DNA of 22,162 nucleotides from an uncultured Gemmiger sp. (GTDB lineage: Bacteria; Bacillota; Clostridia; Oscillospirales; Ruminococcaceae), in NCBI GenBank assembly GCA_944382805.1, contig CALWNS010000066.1, positions 1-22,162 on the forward strand. Direction: 5' to 3'. Under the pieces are notes generated by a model. That model worked only from the letters and a program-made list of their open reading frames with translations. It made no database searches and was not told where the DNA came from. Position 1 is the stretch's first letter. Each line of letters opens with the position of its first letter. A program made the translations under genes and the position numbers. Shown piece by piece: positions 7,367 to 15,317 of this stretch.

Positions 7367-8749
7367 ATGAGGCAGGAAAACGATCTGGGCAAAGACCCGA
7401 TCGGGCGGCTGGTGCTGCGCATCGCGCTGCCCAGTATGCTGGCGCAGTTCGTCAACGTGCTGTACAGCATCGTGGACCGTATGTACATCGGCAACATTGC
7501 GGAGGTGGGCGAACTGGCGCTGGCCGGCGTGGGCGTCTGCGGGCCGGTCATCACCATGGTCAGCTCGGTCGCTTCGCTCATCGGCGTGGGCGGCGCGCCG
7601 CTTATGAGCATCCGCCTGGGCGAAGGCAAGCGCGAGGAAGCGCGGGACATTTTGGCCAACGCCTTTTTGATGCTGTGCGTGCTCTCGCTGGTGCTCACGG
7701 GGGTGCTGTTCGTCATCCGCCGGCCCATGCTTTTGTTCTTTGGCGCCAGCGAGGCCACCATCCCGTATGCCGAAACGTATTTTTCATATTATGTGGCCGG
7801 CACGCTGTTTGCGCTGCTCTCCACCGGCATGAGCCAGTTCATCATCTGCCAGGGCTTTGCCAAGATCGCCATGTGCTCGGTGGTGCTGGGCGCGGTGCTC
7901 AACATCGTGCTGGACCCCATCTTTATCTTTTTGCTGCATATGGGCGTGGCCGGCGCGGCGGTGGCCACGGTGCTTTCGCAGCTGGCCAGCTGCTGCTTTG
8001 TGCTGCGGTTTCTGTTCGGGCCGTGGCCGCAGGTGTCCATCCGCTTCGGCGGCTATGCCGCGCGCATCATGCGCCGCATCCTGGCCATCGGGTTTACGCC
8101 GTTCGCCATCATTGCGGCCGATAACATCATGATCATCGCCATGAACATGATTCTGCAGCGCTACGGCGGGCCGCAGCGCGGCGATGTGCTGGTCACCTGC
8201 GCCACCATCGCCCAAAGCTTTATGCTGGTCGTCACCATGCCGCTGGGCGGCATCACCGGCGGCACGCAGTCCATCCTCAGCTACAACTACGGCGCGTGCC
8301 ATGTGGGCCGCGTGCGCGCGGGGCAGCGGCGCATTTTCGGGCTGTGCCTGGCCTTTACCGCCCTGATGACCGCCGTGGCCTGGCTGGGCGGGCACGCCTT
8401 TGTGCGCCTGTTCACCGCCGACCCCGAAGTGGCCCGCCAGGCCCAGTGGGCCATCCGCGTCTGCACGCTTTCGCTGCTGCCGCTGGGCATCCAGTACGAG
8501 ATCGTGGACGGCTTTACCGCCATGGGCCAGGTGCGCTATTCGCTGGCGCTTTCGTTCTGGCGCAAGTTTGTCTACTTTGCGGCGCTGTTCATCTGCCCGG
8601 CCCTGTTCGGGGCCGAAGCCGCGTTCTATGCCGAGCCGGTCTCCGACCTGCTTGGCCCGGCGGTGTCCATCGTGGTGTACCTTGTCTGTATGAACCGCAT
8701 CCTGAAAAAGCGCCTGCTCACCCGCCGCGGCGAGCTGCACAATACCTGA
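7367..8749 (+). CDS. MATE-family multidrug/cation antiporter
   Basis: 460 aa; ATG 7367 follows AAAGGAG, while the upstream in-frame ATG at 7331 lies in the promoter. MATE proteins are 12-helix inner-membrane transporters that export drugs or metabolites in exchange for Na+ or H+. The N-terminus (DPIGRLVLRIALPSML, then YSIVDRMYIGNI) is typical of the MepA/DinF-like branch. Hydrophobic segments cover most of the length, and the two halves repeat as expected. The gene stands alone, with its own promoter and a terminator-like hairpin right after the stop. Substrate cannot be told from sequence. Confidence 0.95.
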   Translation: MRQENDLGKDPIGRLVLRIALPSMLAQFVNVLYSIVDRMYIGNIAEVGELALAGVGVCGPVITMVSSVASLIGVGGAPLMSIRLGEGKREEARDILANAFLMLCVLSLVLTGVLFVIRRPMLLFFGASEATIPYAETYFSYYVAGTLFALLSTGMSQFIICQGFAKIAMCSVVLGAVLNIVLDPIFIFLLHMGVAGAAVATVLSQLASCCFVLRFLFGPWPQVSIRFGGYAARIMRRILAIGFTPFAIIAADNIMIIAMNMILQRYGGPQRGDVLVTCATIAQSFMLVVTMPLGGITGGTQSILSYNYGACHVGRVRAGQRRIFGLCLAFTALMTAVAWLGGHAFVRLFTADPEVARQAQWAIRVCTLSLLPLGIQYEIVDGFTAMGQVRYSLALSFWRKFVYFAALFICPALFGAEAAFYAEPVSDLLGPAVSIVVYLVCMNRILKKRLLTRRGELHNT

Positions 8750-8754
8750 AACAG

Positions 8755-8783
8755 GCCCCTCTGCCGCCCGGCAGGGGGGCTTT
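8755..8783 (+). terminator. Terminator of the MATE gene
   Basis: 11-bp stem (8755-8765 with 8770-8780, one G-U pair), loop GCCC, then only TTT. It starts 5 bases after the MATE stop codon. Confidence 0.7.
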
Positions 8784-8809
8784 GCAGCAGGCGGCCGGCG
8801 TGCTATACT
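8782..8809 (+). promoter_or_regulatory. Possible promoter upstream of a tiny ORF
   Basis: TTGCAG (8782-8787), 16-base spacer, TATACT (8804-8809), immediately after the MATE terminator. It points at the Shine-Dalgarno-like GGAGG at 8831-8835. Confidence 0.5.
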
Positions 8810-8843
8810 GAAAACAGCCGTTACGAAAGGGGAGGGGTGCGCC

Positions 8844-8945
8844 ATCGAGATCCCCGACCTCATCCCGCTGCCTGCCCCGGAGGTGTCCGTAAACACAAGA
8901 AAAGGCGTAGTCGTCAACTACGCCCCAGCCACCATCGCCGGATGA
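8844..8945 (+). CDS. Possible 33-residue peptide with an ATC start codon
   Basis: Unrecognised and doubtful. A promoter-like pair (8782-8809) and AAAGGGGAGG (GGAGG 8831-8835) are followed, after 8 bases, by ATC at 8844, which opens a 33-codon frame ending in TGA 8943-8945. The predicted product begins IEIPDLIPLP and ends NYAPATIAG, a protein-like composition with no membrane segment. ATC is a very rare initiator, so this may be a gene whose ATG was lost, a poorly started leader peptide, or chance. An in-frame GTG at 8883 is a weaker alternative. Confidence 0.25.
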   Translation: MEIPDLIPLPAPEVSVNTRKGVVVNYAPATIAG

Positions 8946-8952
8946 AAACAAC

Positions 8953-9001
8953 AAAAAAGACGAGTGTTCTTACAGCGTTTCAAATGCTATAAGAACACTC
9001 G
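8953..9001 (-). terminator. Terminator of tRNA-Leu
   Basis: Perfect 12-bp stem (8961-8972 with 8990-9001). On the minus strand it begins 3 bases after the encoded CCA of the tRNA and is followed by TCTTTTTTG, a good T run. Confidence 0.88.
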
Positions 9002-9004
9002 CCA

Positions 9005-9091
9005 TGGTGCGGATGAAGGGATTTGAACCCACACTCTTTTAAGGGAACTAGAACCTGAATCTAGCGCGTCTGCCAGTTCCGCCACATCCGC
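9005..9091 (-). tRNA. tRNA-Leu (anticodon CAG)
   Basis: 87 bases including an encoded CCA (9005-9007). The 7-bp acceptor stem GCGGATG/CATCCGC is perfect, the discriminator is A, the anticodon stem CTAGA/TCTAG encloses the loop TTCAGGT (anticodon CAG, reading CUG codons), a long variable arm marks it as a type II tRNA, and GGTTCAAATCC is the T-loop region. CUG is the commonest leucine codon in the neighbouring GC-rich genes, so this should be a major tRNA. It is a single-gene unit with its own promoter and terminator. Confidence 0.97.
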
Positions 9092-9123
9092 ATATTTGCG
9101 CCGCCTTTTGTGCGGCGAGTGTT

Positions 9124-9152
9124 ATTATAGCACGCCCCGCTCCAAAATGCAA
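9124..9152 (-). promoter_or_regulatory. Promoter of tRNA-Leu
   Basis: Minus strand: TTGCAT (9147-9152), 17-base spacer, TATAAT (9124-9129). A short hairpin CGCCGC/GCGGCG (9099-9104/9112-9117) lies in the precursor leader before the mature 5' end. Confidence 0.85.
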
Positions 9153-9178
9153 GCCCTTTGTGCAAAAAAATCCGCGCC

Positions 9179-9207
9179 TTGCCGCCGCGCGGCGCCGGTG
9201 CTATAAT
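9179..9207 (+). promoter_or_regulatory. Promoter of the phosphodiesterase gene
   Basis: TTGCCG (9179-9184), 17-base spacer, TATAAT (9202-9207), back to back with the tRNA-Leu promoter; the start codon is 34 bases further on. Confidence 0.8.
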
Positions 9208-9241
9208 CAGGGGGTGATTTTTGTGTCAAGAGGGGATCGCT

Positions 9242-11074
9242 GTGAAAAACCTTATGCGCACCGTGTGGCAGACGCTCAAGTTCGAAGCCGCCTGCAAGCT
9301 GCTGGCGGTATTGCTGGTCTACCCGCTGCTGAACGGCCTGTTCCAGATCTATGCCGCGTCCGAAGGGCTGAACTTTAACGCCGGCATCGTCACGGCGTTT
9401 TTAAGCCCGGCCGGCGTGGCGGTGCTGCTGTGTGTGCTGGCGGGGGCCACGGCGTTCGTCTATTGGGAACTTTCCACCGTCATCCGCATCGCGGCGCTCA
9501 CGCGGCAGGGCACGCCGTTTCGCTGGCGGGAACTGTGGTGGGGTTCGCTGTGGGGGCTGGGCGCGCTGCGCGGCGCTTCGTTCCCGGCTTCGGCCGTGTT
9601 CTACCTGGCCGTTCTGCCGCTCACGGCCGTGGGCTATGTCAACAGCCTGCTGCCTACGCTGGCGCTGCCGGAGTTCATCTACAGCGAACTGCGCCGCTAC
9701 GGCGTCCCCGGCATGGCGGCCATGGTGGCTATCCCGCTGCTGTACTACCTGCCGGCGGCGCTGTTTTTGTTCGCGCCGCTGTATATGGCGCTGCGGCGGC
9801 TGCGCTTTTTTGCCGCCGCGCGCGAAAGCCTGCGCACCTGGCGGCGGATGGGCCTGCGCGCGCTGCCGGTGGCGGGCGGCTGCCTGCTGTGGGCGGCGGC
9901 GTCCACCCGCATCGCCCAGTATTGGCGGCGCAACCGGCTTGACCTGACCGATTTTGACGCCGCGTTCCTGCGCAATCTGCTCTATTCCCAGGCTTTCGGC
10001 ATCGACTTTGCCTATTGGCTGGTGCGCGGCGCGCTGGACGCCGCCGCCATGGCGCTGTTCGTCCGCCTGCTGCTGGCCTGCGCCGACCCCGGCCGGCAGC
10101 TGTGCGCCCAGGTCGACCCGGCCTGGCAGGGGGACGCCGGGGTTATCGCCGGCGTTGTGCGCCGCCGCCTGGGGGCTTGGCGGCGGCGCTGGGCCGCCCG
10201 CTGGCAGCGCGCCGGCGTGCGGCTGGGGGCCGGGGCGCTCTGCCTGGGCCTGGCGGCGTGGATGCTGGCCGGCGGCGCGCCGCCGCCGCTGGAACACCCG
10301 CCGGTGGTCATCGGCCACCGCGGCTGCCTTTACGAGGTCGAAAACACGCTGCCCGCCTTTGCCGCCGCGGTGGAAAGCGGAGCCGACTATGTCGAACTGG
10401 ACGTGCAGCTCTCGGCGGACGGCGTCCCGGTGGTGGTACATGATGCAAACCTTTGGCGGCTGGCGGGGCGCAGCCTGAACGTGGCCGACCTGACGGCGGC
10501 CGAACTGGCGGGCATCGAACTGCCGGCCAGCGGCTTGGCCAGCCGCAGCGGGACCATCCCCACGCTGGAACAGGCGCTGGAATGGGCGGCGGGCAGCGCC
10601 GCGGCCCCCGGCTTGCTCATCGAACTGAAACCGGCGGCGGGCGGCGCCGCCGCGCTGGCAGGGGCCGTTGCCGCCCAGGTAGAGCGCGCCGGCCTGGGCG
10701 CGCGGGCGATGTTCATGGCGCAGGACCTTACCAGCGTCGAAACGCTGCGCGCGGCGCACCCGGACTGGCGGATCGGCTACTGCGCCTACGGTTCGGCCGG
10801 CGACCTGGACGAGGGCATCTGGCAGTATGATATCGACTTCTTGGCGGTGGAGGAGTCCATGGTCTCCAACCGGCTGGCCCGCCTGGCGCGCGCCCAGGGC
10901 CTGCCGCTGTATGTGTGGAGCGTTTACGATTCCGACAAAATGCTGCAATACCTGCAAATGGGCGTTACCGGCCTGATCACCGATTTCCCGGACATCGCGC
11001 GCGGCGTCACGGACGGCTACCTGGCCGCCGGCCGCCACAGCTACCGCGCCGCCGCGCCCGGCCAAACGGCCTGA
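9242..11074 (+). CDS. Membrane-fused glycerophosphodiester phosphodiesterase
   Basis: 610 aa from GTG 9242, chosen because GAGGGG lies 6 bases before it; the TTG at 9221 is too close to the promoter and has no ribosome site. Residues about 1-345 hold several hydrophobic helices and resemble the membrane domain often fused to this enzyme in Firmicutes. Residues about 355-600 are the GDPD catalytic barrel: GHRG (358-361), VENT (366-369), ELDVQLSADG with Glu385 and Asp387, VVHD with His400, and LLIELKP. These enzymes cleave glycerophosphodiesters, such as deacylated phospholipids or teichoic acid parts, to glycerol 3-phosphate and an alcohol. The catalytic set is complete. It is a single-gene unit. 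Confidence 0.93.
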   Translation: MKNLMRTVWQTLKFEAACKLLAVLLVYPLLNGLFQIYAASEGLNFNAGIVTAFLSPAGVAVLLCVLAGATAFVYWELSTVIRIAALTRQGTPFRWRELWWGSLWGLGALRGASFPASAVFYLAVLPLTAVGYVNSLLPTLALPEFIYSELRRYGVPGMAAMVAIPLLYYLPAALFLFAPLYMALRRLRFFAAARESLRTWRRMGLRALPVAGGCLLWAAASTRIAQYWRRNRLDLTDFDAAFLRNLLYSQAFGIDFAYWLVRGALDAAAMALFVRLLLACADPGRQLCAQVDPAWQGDAGVIAGVVRRRLGAWRRRWAARWQRAGVRLGAGALCLGLAAWMLAGGAPPPLEHPPVVIGHRGCLYEVENTLPAFAAAVESGADYVELDVQLSADGVPVVVHDANLWRLAGRSLNVADLTAAELAGIELPASGLASRSGTIPTLEQALEWAAGSAAAPGLLIELKPAAGGAAALAGAVAAQVERAGLGARAMFMAQDLTSVETLRAAHPDWRIGYCAYGSAGDLDEGIWQYDIDFLAVEESMVSNRLARLARAQGLPLYVWSVYDSDKMLQYLQMGVTGLITDFPDIARGVTDGYLAAGRHSYRAAAPGQTA

Positions 11075-11100
11075 CGGCGGGATTGTTCACGGAAAATTCT

Positions 11101-11129
11101 TTGCTTTCCGGCGGCGGTTGGTGTATAAT
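11101..11129 (+). promoter_or_regulatory. Promoter of the RING-like protein gene
   Basis: TTGCTT (11101-11106), 17-base spacer, TATAAT (11124-11129), 27 bases after the phosphodiesterase stop. It probably also drives the nucleotidyltransferase gene. Confidence 0.8.
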
Positions 11130-11181
11130 AAGCATGATTCCTTTGCGCAATATCCCGATTTGATGGAGGATGCCAAAACAC

Positions 11182-12192
11182 ATGAGCAATTATACAGGCA
11201 GCACGTGCCCTGTGTGCCATAAAAAATTTACCGATCAGGACGATATCGTAGTCTGCCCGGACTGCGGCACGCCCTACCACCGCGCCTGCTGGCCCAAGGC
11301 CGGCTGCGTCAACGCCGACAAGCACGGCGCGTACGAATGGCAGCCGGACAACGTCCCCGCGGACGCGGATCCCGCCTGCCCCAACTGCGGCGCGCACAAC
11401 CCGCCGGGGGCGCATTTCTGCAACCACTGCGGCGTGCCCCTGCCCGACCACCCCGAAAACGCCGACCGCCCGCCGCAGCCCGAACCGCACCGCCCGGTGT
11501 ACGACGACCCCGCCTATGACCCGTCCGCCGCGCGCCGCACCGGCCCGGCGGCCGGGCAGGCCGGCCCCCATATCGAAAGCTATGCCGCCGGGCCGGACGG
11601 CAGCGTCTACCGGCGGGAGCTTGGCCCGGACGATACCATCGAGGGCGTCAAGACCCGCGATTGGGCCACCTTCCTTGGCCCGGCCGGGATGTTCTATCTG
11701 ATGCAGTTTTTCCGCATGGAGCAGACCAAACACAAGATCGGCTTTTCGCTGTCGGCGTTTGTGTTCGGCCCGGCCTACCTGTTCTACCGCAAAATGTGGA
11801 AAGAGGGGGCGATCTTCGCCGCGCTGGACCTGCTCTGTTCGCTGCCCACCTGCCTGGCCATGCTGGTCATTTCGGACGCGCCCATCACCGCCGCCATGCC
11901 CACCGCCTGGCTGGAGATCGGCCTGAACGTGGCCGCGGTGCTCAACTGGGGCGTTATGATCGCGCGCGGCTTTTTGGCCGTGTACTGGTACCGCAACACC
12001 TGCCTGCGGCGCATCCGCGCCATCTGCGCCGCCCAGCCGGAGGGCCAGGCCCGGCAGGACCAGCTGGCGCTGCGCGGCGGCACCAGCGTGCCGGCCGTGC
12101 TGGGGTATCTGGTGGCGTATTTCTCGCTCAGCGGCGTTCTGTTGCTCCTGGGGCTGGACCCTGTCGCGGTCTCGTCCCTGTTTATGATGTAA
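11182..12192 (+). CDS. RING-like zinc finger + zinc ribbon + DUF2628-like membrane protein
   Basis: 336 aa from ATG 11182. The ATG at 11170 abuts the GGAGG and is too close to it, so the second ATG is preferred. The N-terminus carries a cross-braced Cys/His pattern: Cys 9, 12, 25, 28, His33, Cys36 and Cys42, resembling the prokaryotic RING family 1. A zinc ribbon follows (Cys 66, 69, 80, 83), then a Pro-rich linker about 85-150 and a C-terminal part with several membrane helices that begins with a DUF2628-like block (LMQFFRMEQTKHKIGFSLSA, then FVFGPAYLFYRKMWKEG). The metal-binding part should face the cytosol. No ubiquitin-like, E1 or E2 gene is near, so ligase activity is not supported; function is unknown. 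It lies 22 bases before the nucleotidyltransferase gene. Confidence 0.85.
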   Translation: MSNYTGSTCPVCHKKFTDQDDIVVCPDCGTPYHRACWPKAGCVNADKHGAYEWQPDNVPADADPACPNCGAHNPPGAHFCNHCGVPLPDHPENADRPPQPEPHRPVYDDPAYDPSAARRTGPAAGQAGPHIESYAAGPDGSVYRRELGPDDTIEGVKTRDWATFLGPAGMFYLMQFFRMEQTKHKIGFSLSAFVFGPAYLFYRKMWKEGAIFAALDLLCSLPTCLAMLVISDAPITAAMPTAWLEIGLNVAAVLNWGVMIARGFLAVYWYRNTCLRRIRAICAAQPEGQARQDQLALRGGTSVPAVLGYLVAYFSLSGVLLLLGLDPVAVSSLFMM

Positions 12193-12214
12193 AAACCTAC
12201 GGGAGGGATTCGCA

Positions 12215-13144
12215 ATGAAAACCACACTGGTCATCATGGCGGCCGGCATCGGTTCGCGCTTCGGCGGCGGCATCAAGCAGCTGGCGGCGGTCGGCCCCAA
12301 CGGCGAGATCATCATGGATTATTCCATCCACGACGCCATCGAAGCCGGCTTTAACAAGGTCGTCTTTATCATCCGCCACGACATCGAGCAGGCGTTCCGC
12401 CAGGCCATCGGTGACCGCATCGAGCGCATCTGTGCGGACCTGGGCGTGGAGCTGGGCTATGCCTTCCAAGAACTGGACGACCTGCCCGCCGGCGTCACGC
12501 TGCCGCAGGGGCGCACCAAGCCCTGGGGCACCGGCCAGGCCGTGCTGGCCTGCAAAGACCAGCTCGACGGCCCGTTTGCCGTCATCAACGCCGACGACTA
12601 CTACGGCAAAGAGGCGTTCGTGCAGCTGCACAGCTTTTTGCAGGGCTACGACCCGGCCGAGCCGGGCGCGCTGTGTATGGCCGGTTTTGTGCTCAAAAAC
12701 ACCTTGAGCGATAACGGCGCCGTTACCCGCGGCATCTGCCGCATGGACGACCAGGCGTTCCTGACCGGCGTGGACGAGACCTCCGGCATCGAAAAGACCG
12801 CCGGGGGCGGCGCGGCCGTGGACGGCCGGGCCGTCGACGCCGAAAGCCTGGTCTCGATGAATATGTGGGGCCTGACCCCCGGCTTTGTCAAGATCCTGGA
12901 ACAGGGCTTTGTCGAATTCTTTGCCGGTATCGCCGGCAACGAGCTGAAAGCCGAGTACCTGTTGCCCATCTACATCGACGAGCTGCTCAAGGCCGGCCGC
13001 GTCAGCGTCAAGGTGCTGCCCACCCACGACCGCTGGTTCGGCGTGACCTACCAGGAGGATAAGCCCGTGGTCATCGAATCGTTTGCCAAGCTGATCGAAG
13101 CCGGCGTTTACCGCAAAGACCTGTTCAGCGACCTCAAGCACTGA
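12215..13144 (+). CDS. Sugar-phosphate nucleotidyltransferase family protein
   Basis: 309 aa; ATG 12215 follows GGGAGGG. The N-terminus shows the NTP-transferase signature AAGIGSRFGGGIKQL (9-23), in which the Gly-rich loop binds the nucleotide and Lys21 the phosphate, and VINADDYYG is the metal-binding Asp segment. Such enzymes join a sugar 1-phosphate to a nucleotide and release pyrophosphate. It differs from classic GalU/RmlA/GlmU sequences, so the sugar is not known. It is probably co-transcribed with the zinc-finger gene upstream (22-base gap) and is separated from galT by a terminator. Nearness to galT hints at galactose or hexosamine metabolism. Confidence 0.85.
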   Translation: MKTTLVIMAAGIGSRFGGGIKQLAAVGPNGEIIMDYSIHDAIEAGFNKVVFIIRHDIEQAFRQAIGDRIERICADLGVELGYAFQELDDLPAGVTLPQGRTKPWGTGQAVLACKDQLDGPFAVINADDYYGKEAFVQLHSFLQGYDPAEPGALCMAGFVLKNTLSDNGAVTRGICRMDDQAFLTGVDETSGIEKTAGGGAAVDGRAVDAESLVSMNMWGLTPGFVKILEQGFVEFFAGIAGNELKAEYLLPIYIDELLKAGRVSVKVLPTHDRWFGVTYQEDKPVVIESFAKLIEAGVYRKDLFSDLKH

Positions 13145-13153
13145 CCCTTTTTT

Positions 13154-13201
13154 CGCCCCGCGTACCGGGCCGGCCTGGCCGCCCGCGCCGCGGGGCGTTT
13201 T
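13154..13201 (+). terminator. Terminator after the nucleotidyltransferase gene
   Basis: Stem CGCCCCGCG (13154-13162) with CGCGGGGCG (13189-13197), a GC-rich inner loop able to pair further, then TTTT. It separates this transcript from galT. Confidence 0.8.
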
Positions 13202-13303
13202 GCGCCGGTTTGGCGCAGGCACGAAAATTGCAAAACGATGCACCCCCAGGGCATGGAAAGCGAGGACAAAATGCGGTATCGTAATAGCAGGAGGGATGCC
13301 TGT

Positions 13304-14887
13304 ATGAAGCTGCAAGAAGTACGCCCGGCTGCCGAACTGACGCCGGAACAACGCGACGAAGCCCTGGCCTGCCTGGTCGAGCGCCTGCTGCGCTTTGGCC
13401 GCAGCCACAAGCTCATCAAGGATCTGGACACGATCATCGCCCGCAACACGCTGCTGGACCTGCTGGGCCTGGCCGCGCCGTACGAGGGCACGGTCGAAAA
13501 GGAGGCGCTGGCCACCCCCACCGAGATCCTGGAACCCATGCTGGACCTGGCCGCCGCCAAGGGCCTGTTTGACGATACGGTGCCGCAGTACCGCATCAAC
13601 TTTGAAACACGGCTCATGGGCGCGCTGATGCCGCGCGAAAGCGAGGTCTGCCGCAAATTCCGCAAAACGCTGGCCAAGCACGGCCCGCAGGCCGCCACCG
13701 ACTGGTTCTACGACCTGTGCGTGGTCACCAACTACATCCGCACCGCGCAGATCGCCCGCAACATCCAGTGGACCACCCCCACGCCCTACGGCGAGATGGA
13801 GATCACCATCAACCTGACCAAGCCGGAAAAGGACCCCAAGGTCATCGCCATGGAACGCCTGCAGCCGGCCGCCAGCTACCCCAAATGTATGCTGTGCAAG
13901 GAGAACATCGGTTACGCCGGGCGCATCAACTTCCCCGCGCGGCAGACCCACCGCCTGGTGCCGCTCAACCTGGCAGGGGAGAGGTTCTACCTGCAATACA
14001 GCCCCTACGCCTACTTCCACGAGCATTGCATCCTGCTGCACGAAGACCACAAACCCATGGCGATGGACCGCCCCACGCTGGCCCAGATCTTCGACTTTGT
14101 CAGCCAGTTCCCGCACTATACCTGCGGCTCCAACGCCGATCTGCCCATCGTGGGCGGCAGCATCCTCAGCCATGCGCATTTCCAGGGCGGGCGCTATGTG
14201 TTCCCCATGCAGAAAGCCGGCCTGGCCGCCGCGCTGCGCAACCCCCGCTACCCCGGCCTGCGCGCCGGCATCCTGCACTGGCCGGTCTCCACCATCCGGC
14301 TCATCGGCCGCAGCTCCCAGCAGGTGCAGAACGCCGCCAACGACATCCTGGACGCCTGGCGCGGCTACAGCGACGAAAGCGTGGGCATCCTGGCCCACAC
14401 CGGCGATACGCCGCACAACACCGTCACGCCCATCCTGCACTATGACGAGCAGGACGGCTACATCCTGGACCTGGCGCTGCGCAACAACCGCACCAGCGAC
14501 CAGTACCCGGACGGCATCTTCCACCCGCACAAGCAGTACCACAACATCAAAAAGGAAAACATCGGCCTGATCGAAGTCATGGGCCTGGCCATCCTGCCCG
14601 CGCGCTTAAAGGACCAGGGCGCGCAGATTGCCGATATTCTGTGCGGCGCGCCCAACACCAGCCGCGAACCCGGCAGCCCGCTGGCCGTCCATGCCGACTG
14701 GATCGACGAGCTGATCGCCCGGTACGGCGCCGCCATGACCCCGGTGGCCGCGCACGCCGCCGTGCGCGCCGGCATCGGCGCCGTGTTCAGCCATGTGCTG
14801 GAGGACGCCGGCGTGTTCAAGCAGGACGAAGCCGGCCAGGCGGCGTTCCTGCGCTTTGCCGAACAGTGCGGCTTCCAAAAAGCTTGA
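13304..14887 (+). CDS. galT: UDP-glucose--hexose-1-phosphate uridylyltransferase, Firmicutes type
   Basis: 527 aa; ATG 13304 follows GCAGGAGGG by 8 bases, and the in-frame ATGs upstream (13238 and later) lack a ribosome site. It swaps UMP between UDP-glucose and galactose 1-phosphate in the Leloir pathway. The length and the N-terminal helical part identify the type 2 GalT of Firmicutes rather than the shorter E. coli type. Visible: Cys195 and Cys198 in PKCMLCKENIGY, HEHC, and the active-site SHAHFQGG with His290 and His292 (the second is the nucleophile). Some relatives also act on N-acetylhexosamine 1-phosphates. A weak promoter (TGGAAA, 17 bases, TATCGT) may lie just before the ribosome site. 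The stop codon lies inside the -35 box of the next operon. Confidence 0.95.
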   Translation: MKLQEVRPAAELTPEQRDEALACLVERLLRFGRSHKLIKDLDTIIARNTLLDLLGLAAPYEGTVEKEALATPTEILEPMLDLAAAKGLFDDTVPQYRINFETRLMGALMPRESEVCRKFRKTLAKHGPQAATDWFYDLCVVTNYIRTAQIARNIQWTTPTPYGEMEITINLTKPEKDPKVIAMERLQPAASYPKCMLCKENIGYAGRINFPARQTHRLVPLNLAGERFYLQYSPYAYFHEHCILLHEDHKPMAMDRPTLAQIFDFVSQFPHYTCGSNADLPIVGGSILSHAHFQGGRYVFPMQKAGLAAALRNPRYPGLRAGILHWPVSTIRLIGRSSQQVQNAANDILDAWRGYSDESVGILAHTGDTPHNTVTPILHYDEQDGYILDLALRNNRTSDQYPDGIFHPHKQYHNIKKENIGLIEVMGLAILPARLKDQGAQIADILCGAPNTSREPGSPLAVHADWIDELIARYGAAMTPVAAHAAVRAGIGAVFSHVLEDAGVFKQDEAGQAAFLRFAEQCGFQKA

Positions 14888-14912
14888 CATCCGGCGCAAA
14901 TTCTGCTAAAAT
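14884..14912 (+). promoter_or_regulatory. Promoter of rpsF-ssb-rpsR
   Basis: Consensus TTGACA (14884-14889), 17-base spacer, TAAAAT (14907-14912). The TGA stop of galT (14885-14887) lies inside the -35 box. It is the strongest promoter match in the window, as expected for a ribosomal protein operon. Confidence 0.92.
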
Positions 14913-14920
14913 AAATTGCT

Positions 14921-14961
14921 GTGCCAAACGGCACATATCCTTGCCCTTTGCGCAAAAGGGC
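14921..14961 (+). other. Two-hairpin mRNA leader of rpsF
   Basis: GTGCC-AAAC-GGCAC (14921-14934) and GCCCTTT/AAAGGGC (14943-14949/14955-14961) lie between the promoter and the ribosome site. In many bacteria the S6:S18 complex binds the rpsF leader to repress its own synthesis; these hairpins are at the right place, but I could not match the known motif with certainty. Confidence 0.4.
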
Positions 14962-14990
14962 CTCATGTCCAAAAGGAGGTGTACAGAACA

Positions 14991-15275
14991 ATGGCTAAGT
15001 ACGAAACCATGCTGGTTACCAGTTCTGCCCTGGATGAGGAAGCGAGCGCCGCTCTCATCGGCAAGTTCAAGTCCCTGATCGAGGCGAACGGTACGATCGA
15101 TTCTGTCGACGATTGGGGCAAGCGCCGCCTGGCGTACCCGATCAACGACGAGACCGAGGGCGTGTACACGGTGATCAAGTTCACCGCCGACCCCTCTTTC
15201 CCCGCCGAGCTGGATCGCGTGTACAAAATCACCGAAGGCGTGCTCCGCACCATCATCGTGGCGGAGGAAGCCTGA
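14991..15275 (+). CDS. rpsF: 30S ribosomal protein S6
   Basis: 94 aa; ATG 14991 follows AAAGGAGGT (14972-14980), and the longer frame from 14916 would begin inside the leader hairpins. S6 binds the central domain of 16S rRNA together with S18. The sequence begins MAKYETMLVTS and contains the family segment WGKRRLAYPINDETEGVYT. Length is normal. It is the first gene of the common rpsF-ssb-rpsR operon. Confidence 0.97.
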   Translation: MAKYETMLVTSSALDEEASAALIGKFKSLIEANGTIDSVDDWGKRRLAYPINDETEGVYTVIKFTADPSFPAELDRVYKITEGVLRTIIVAEEA

Positions 15276-15317
15276 GCGGCCAGAACAGGTCACACTGTTC
15301 GTAAGGAGTAAAGCGCT

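Noticed and set aside
9401..11065. 554-codon minus-strand open frame over the phosphodiesterase gene
   Set aside because: Arg/Gln/Gly/Ala-rich with no known domain; the plus strand carries the complete GDPD catalytic motifs.
12197..14542. 781-codon minus-strand open frame over the nucleotidyltransferase and galT genes
   Set aside because: It spans two clear genes and their terminator in antisense; a GC-bias artefact.
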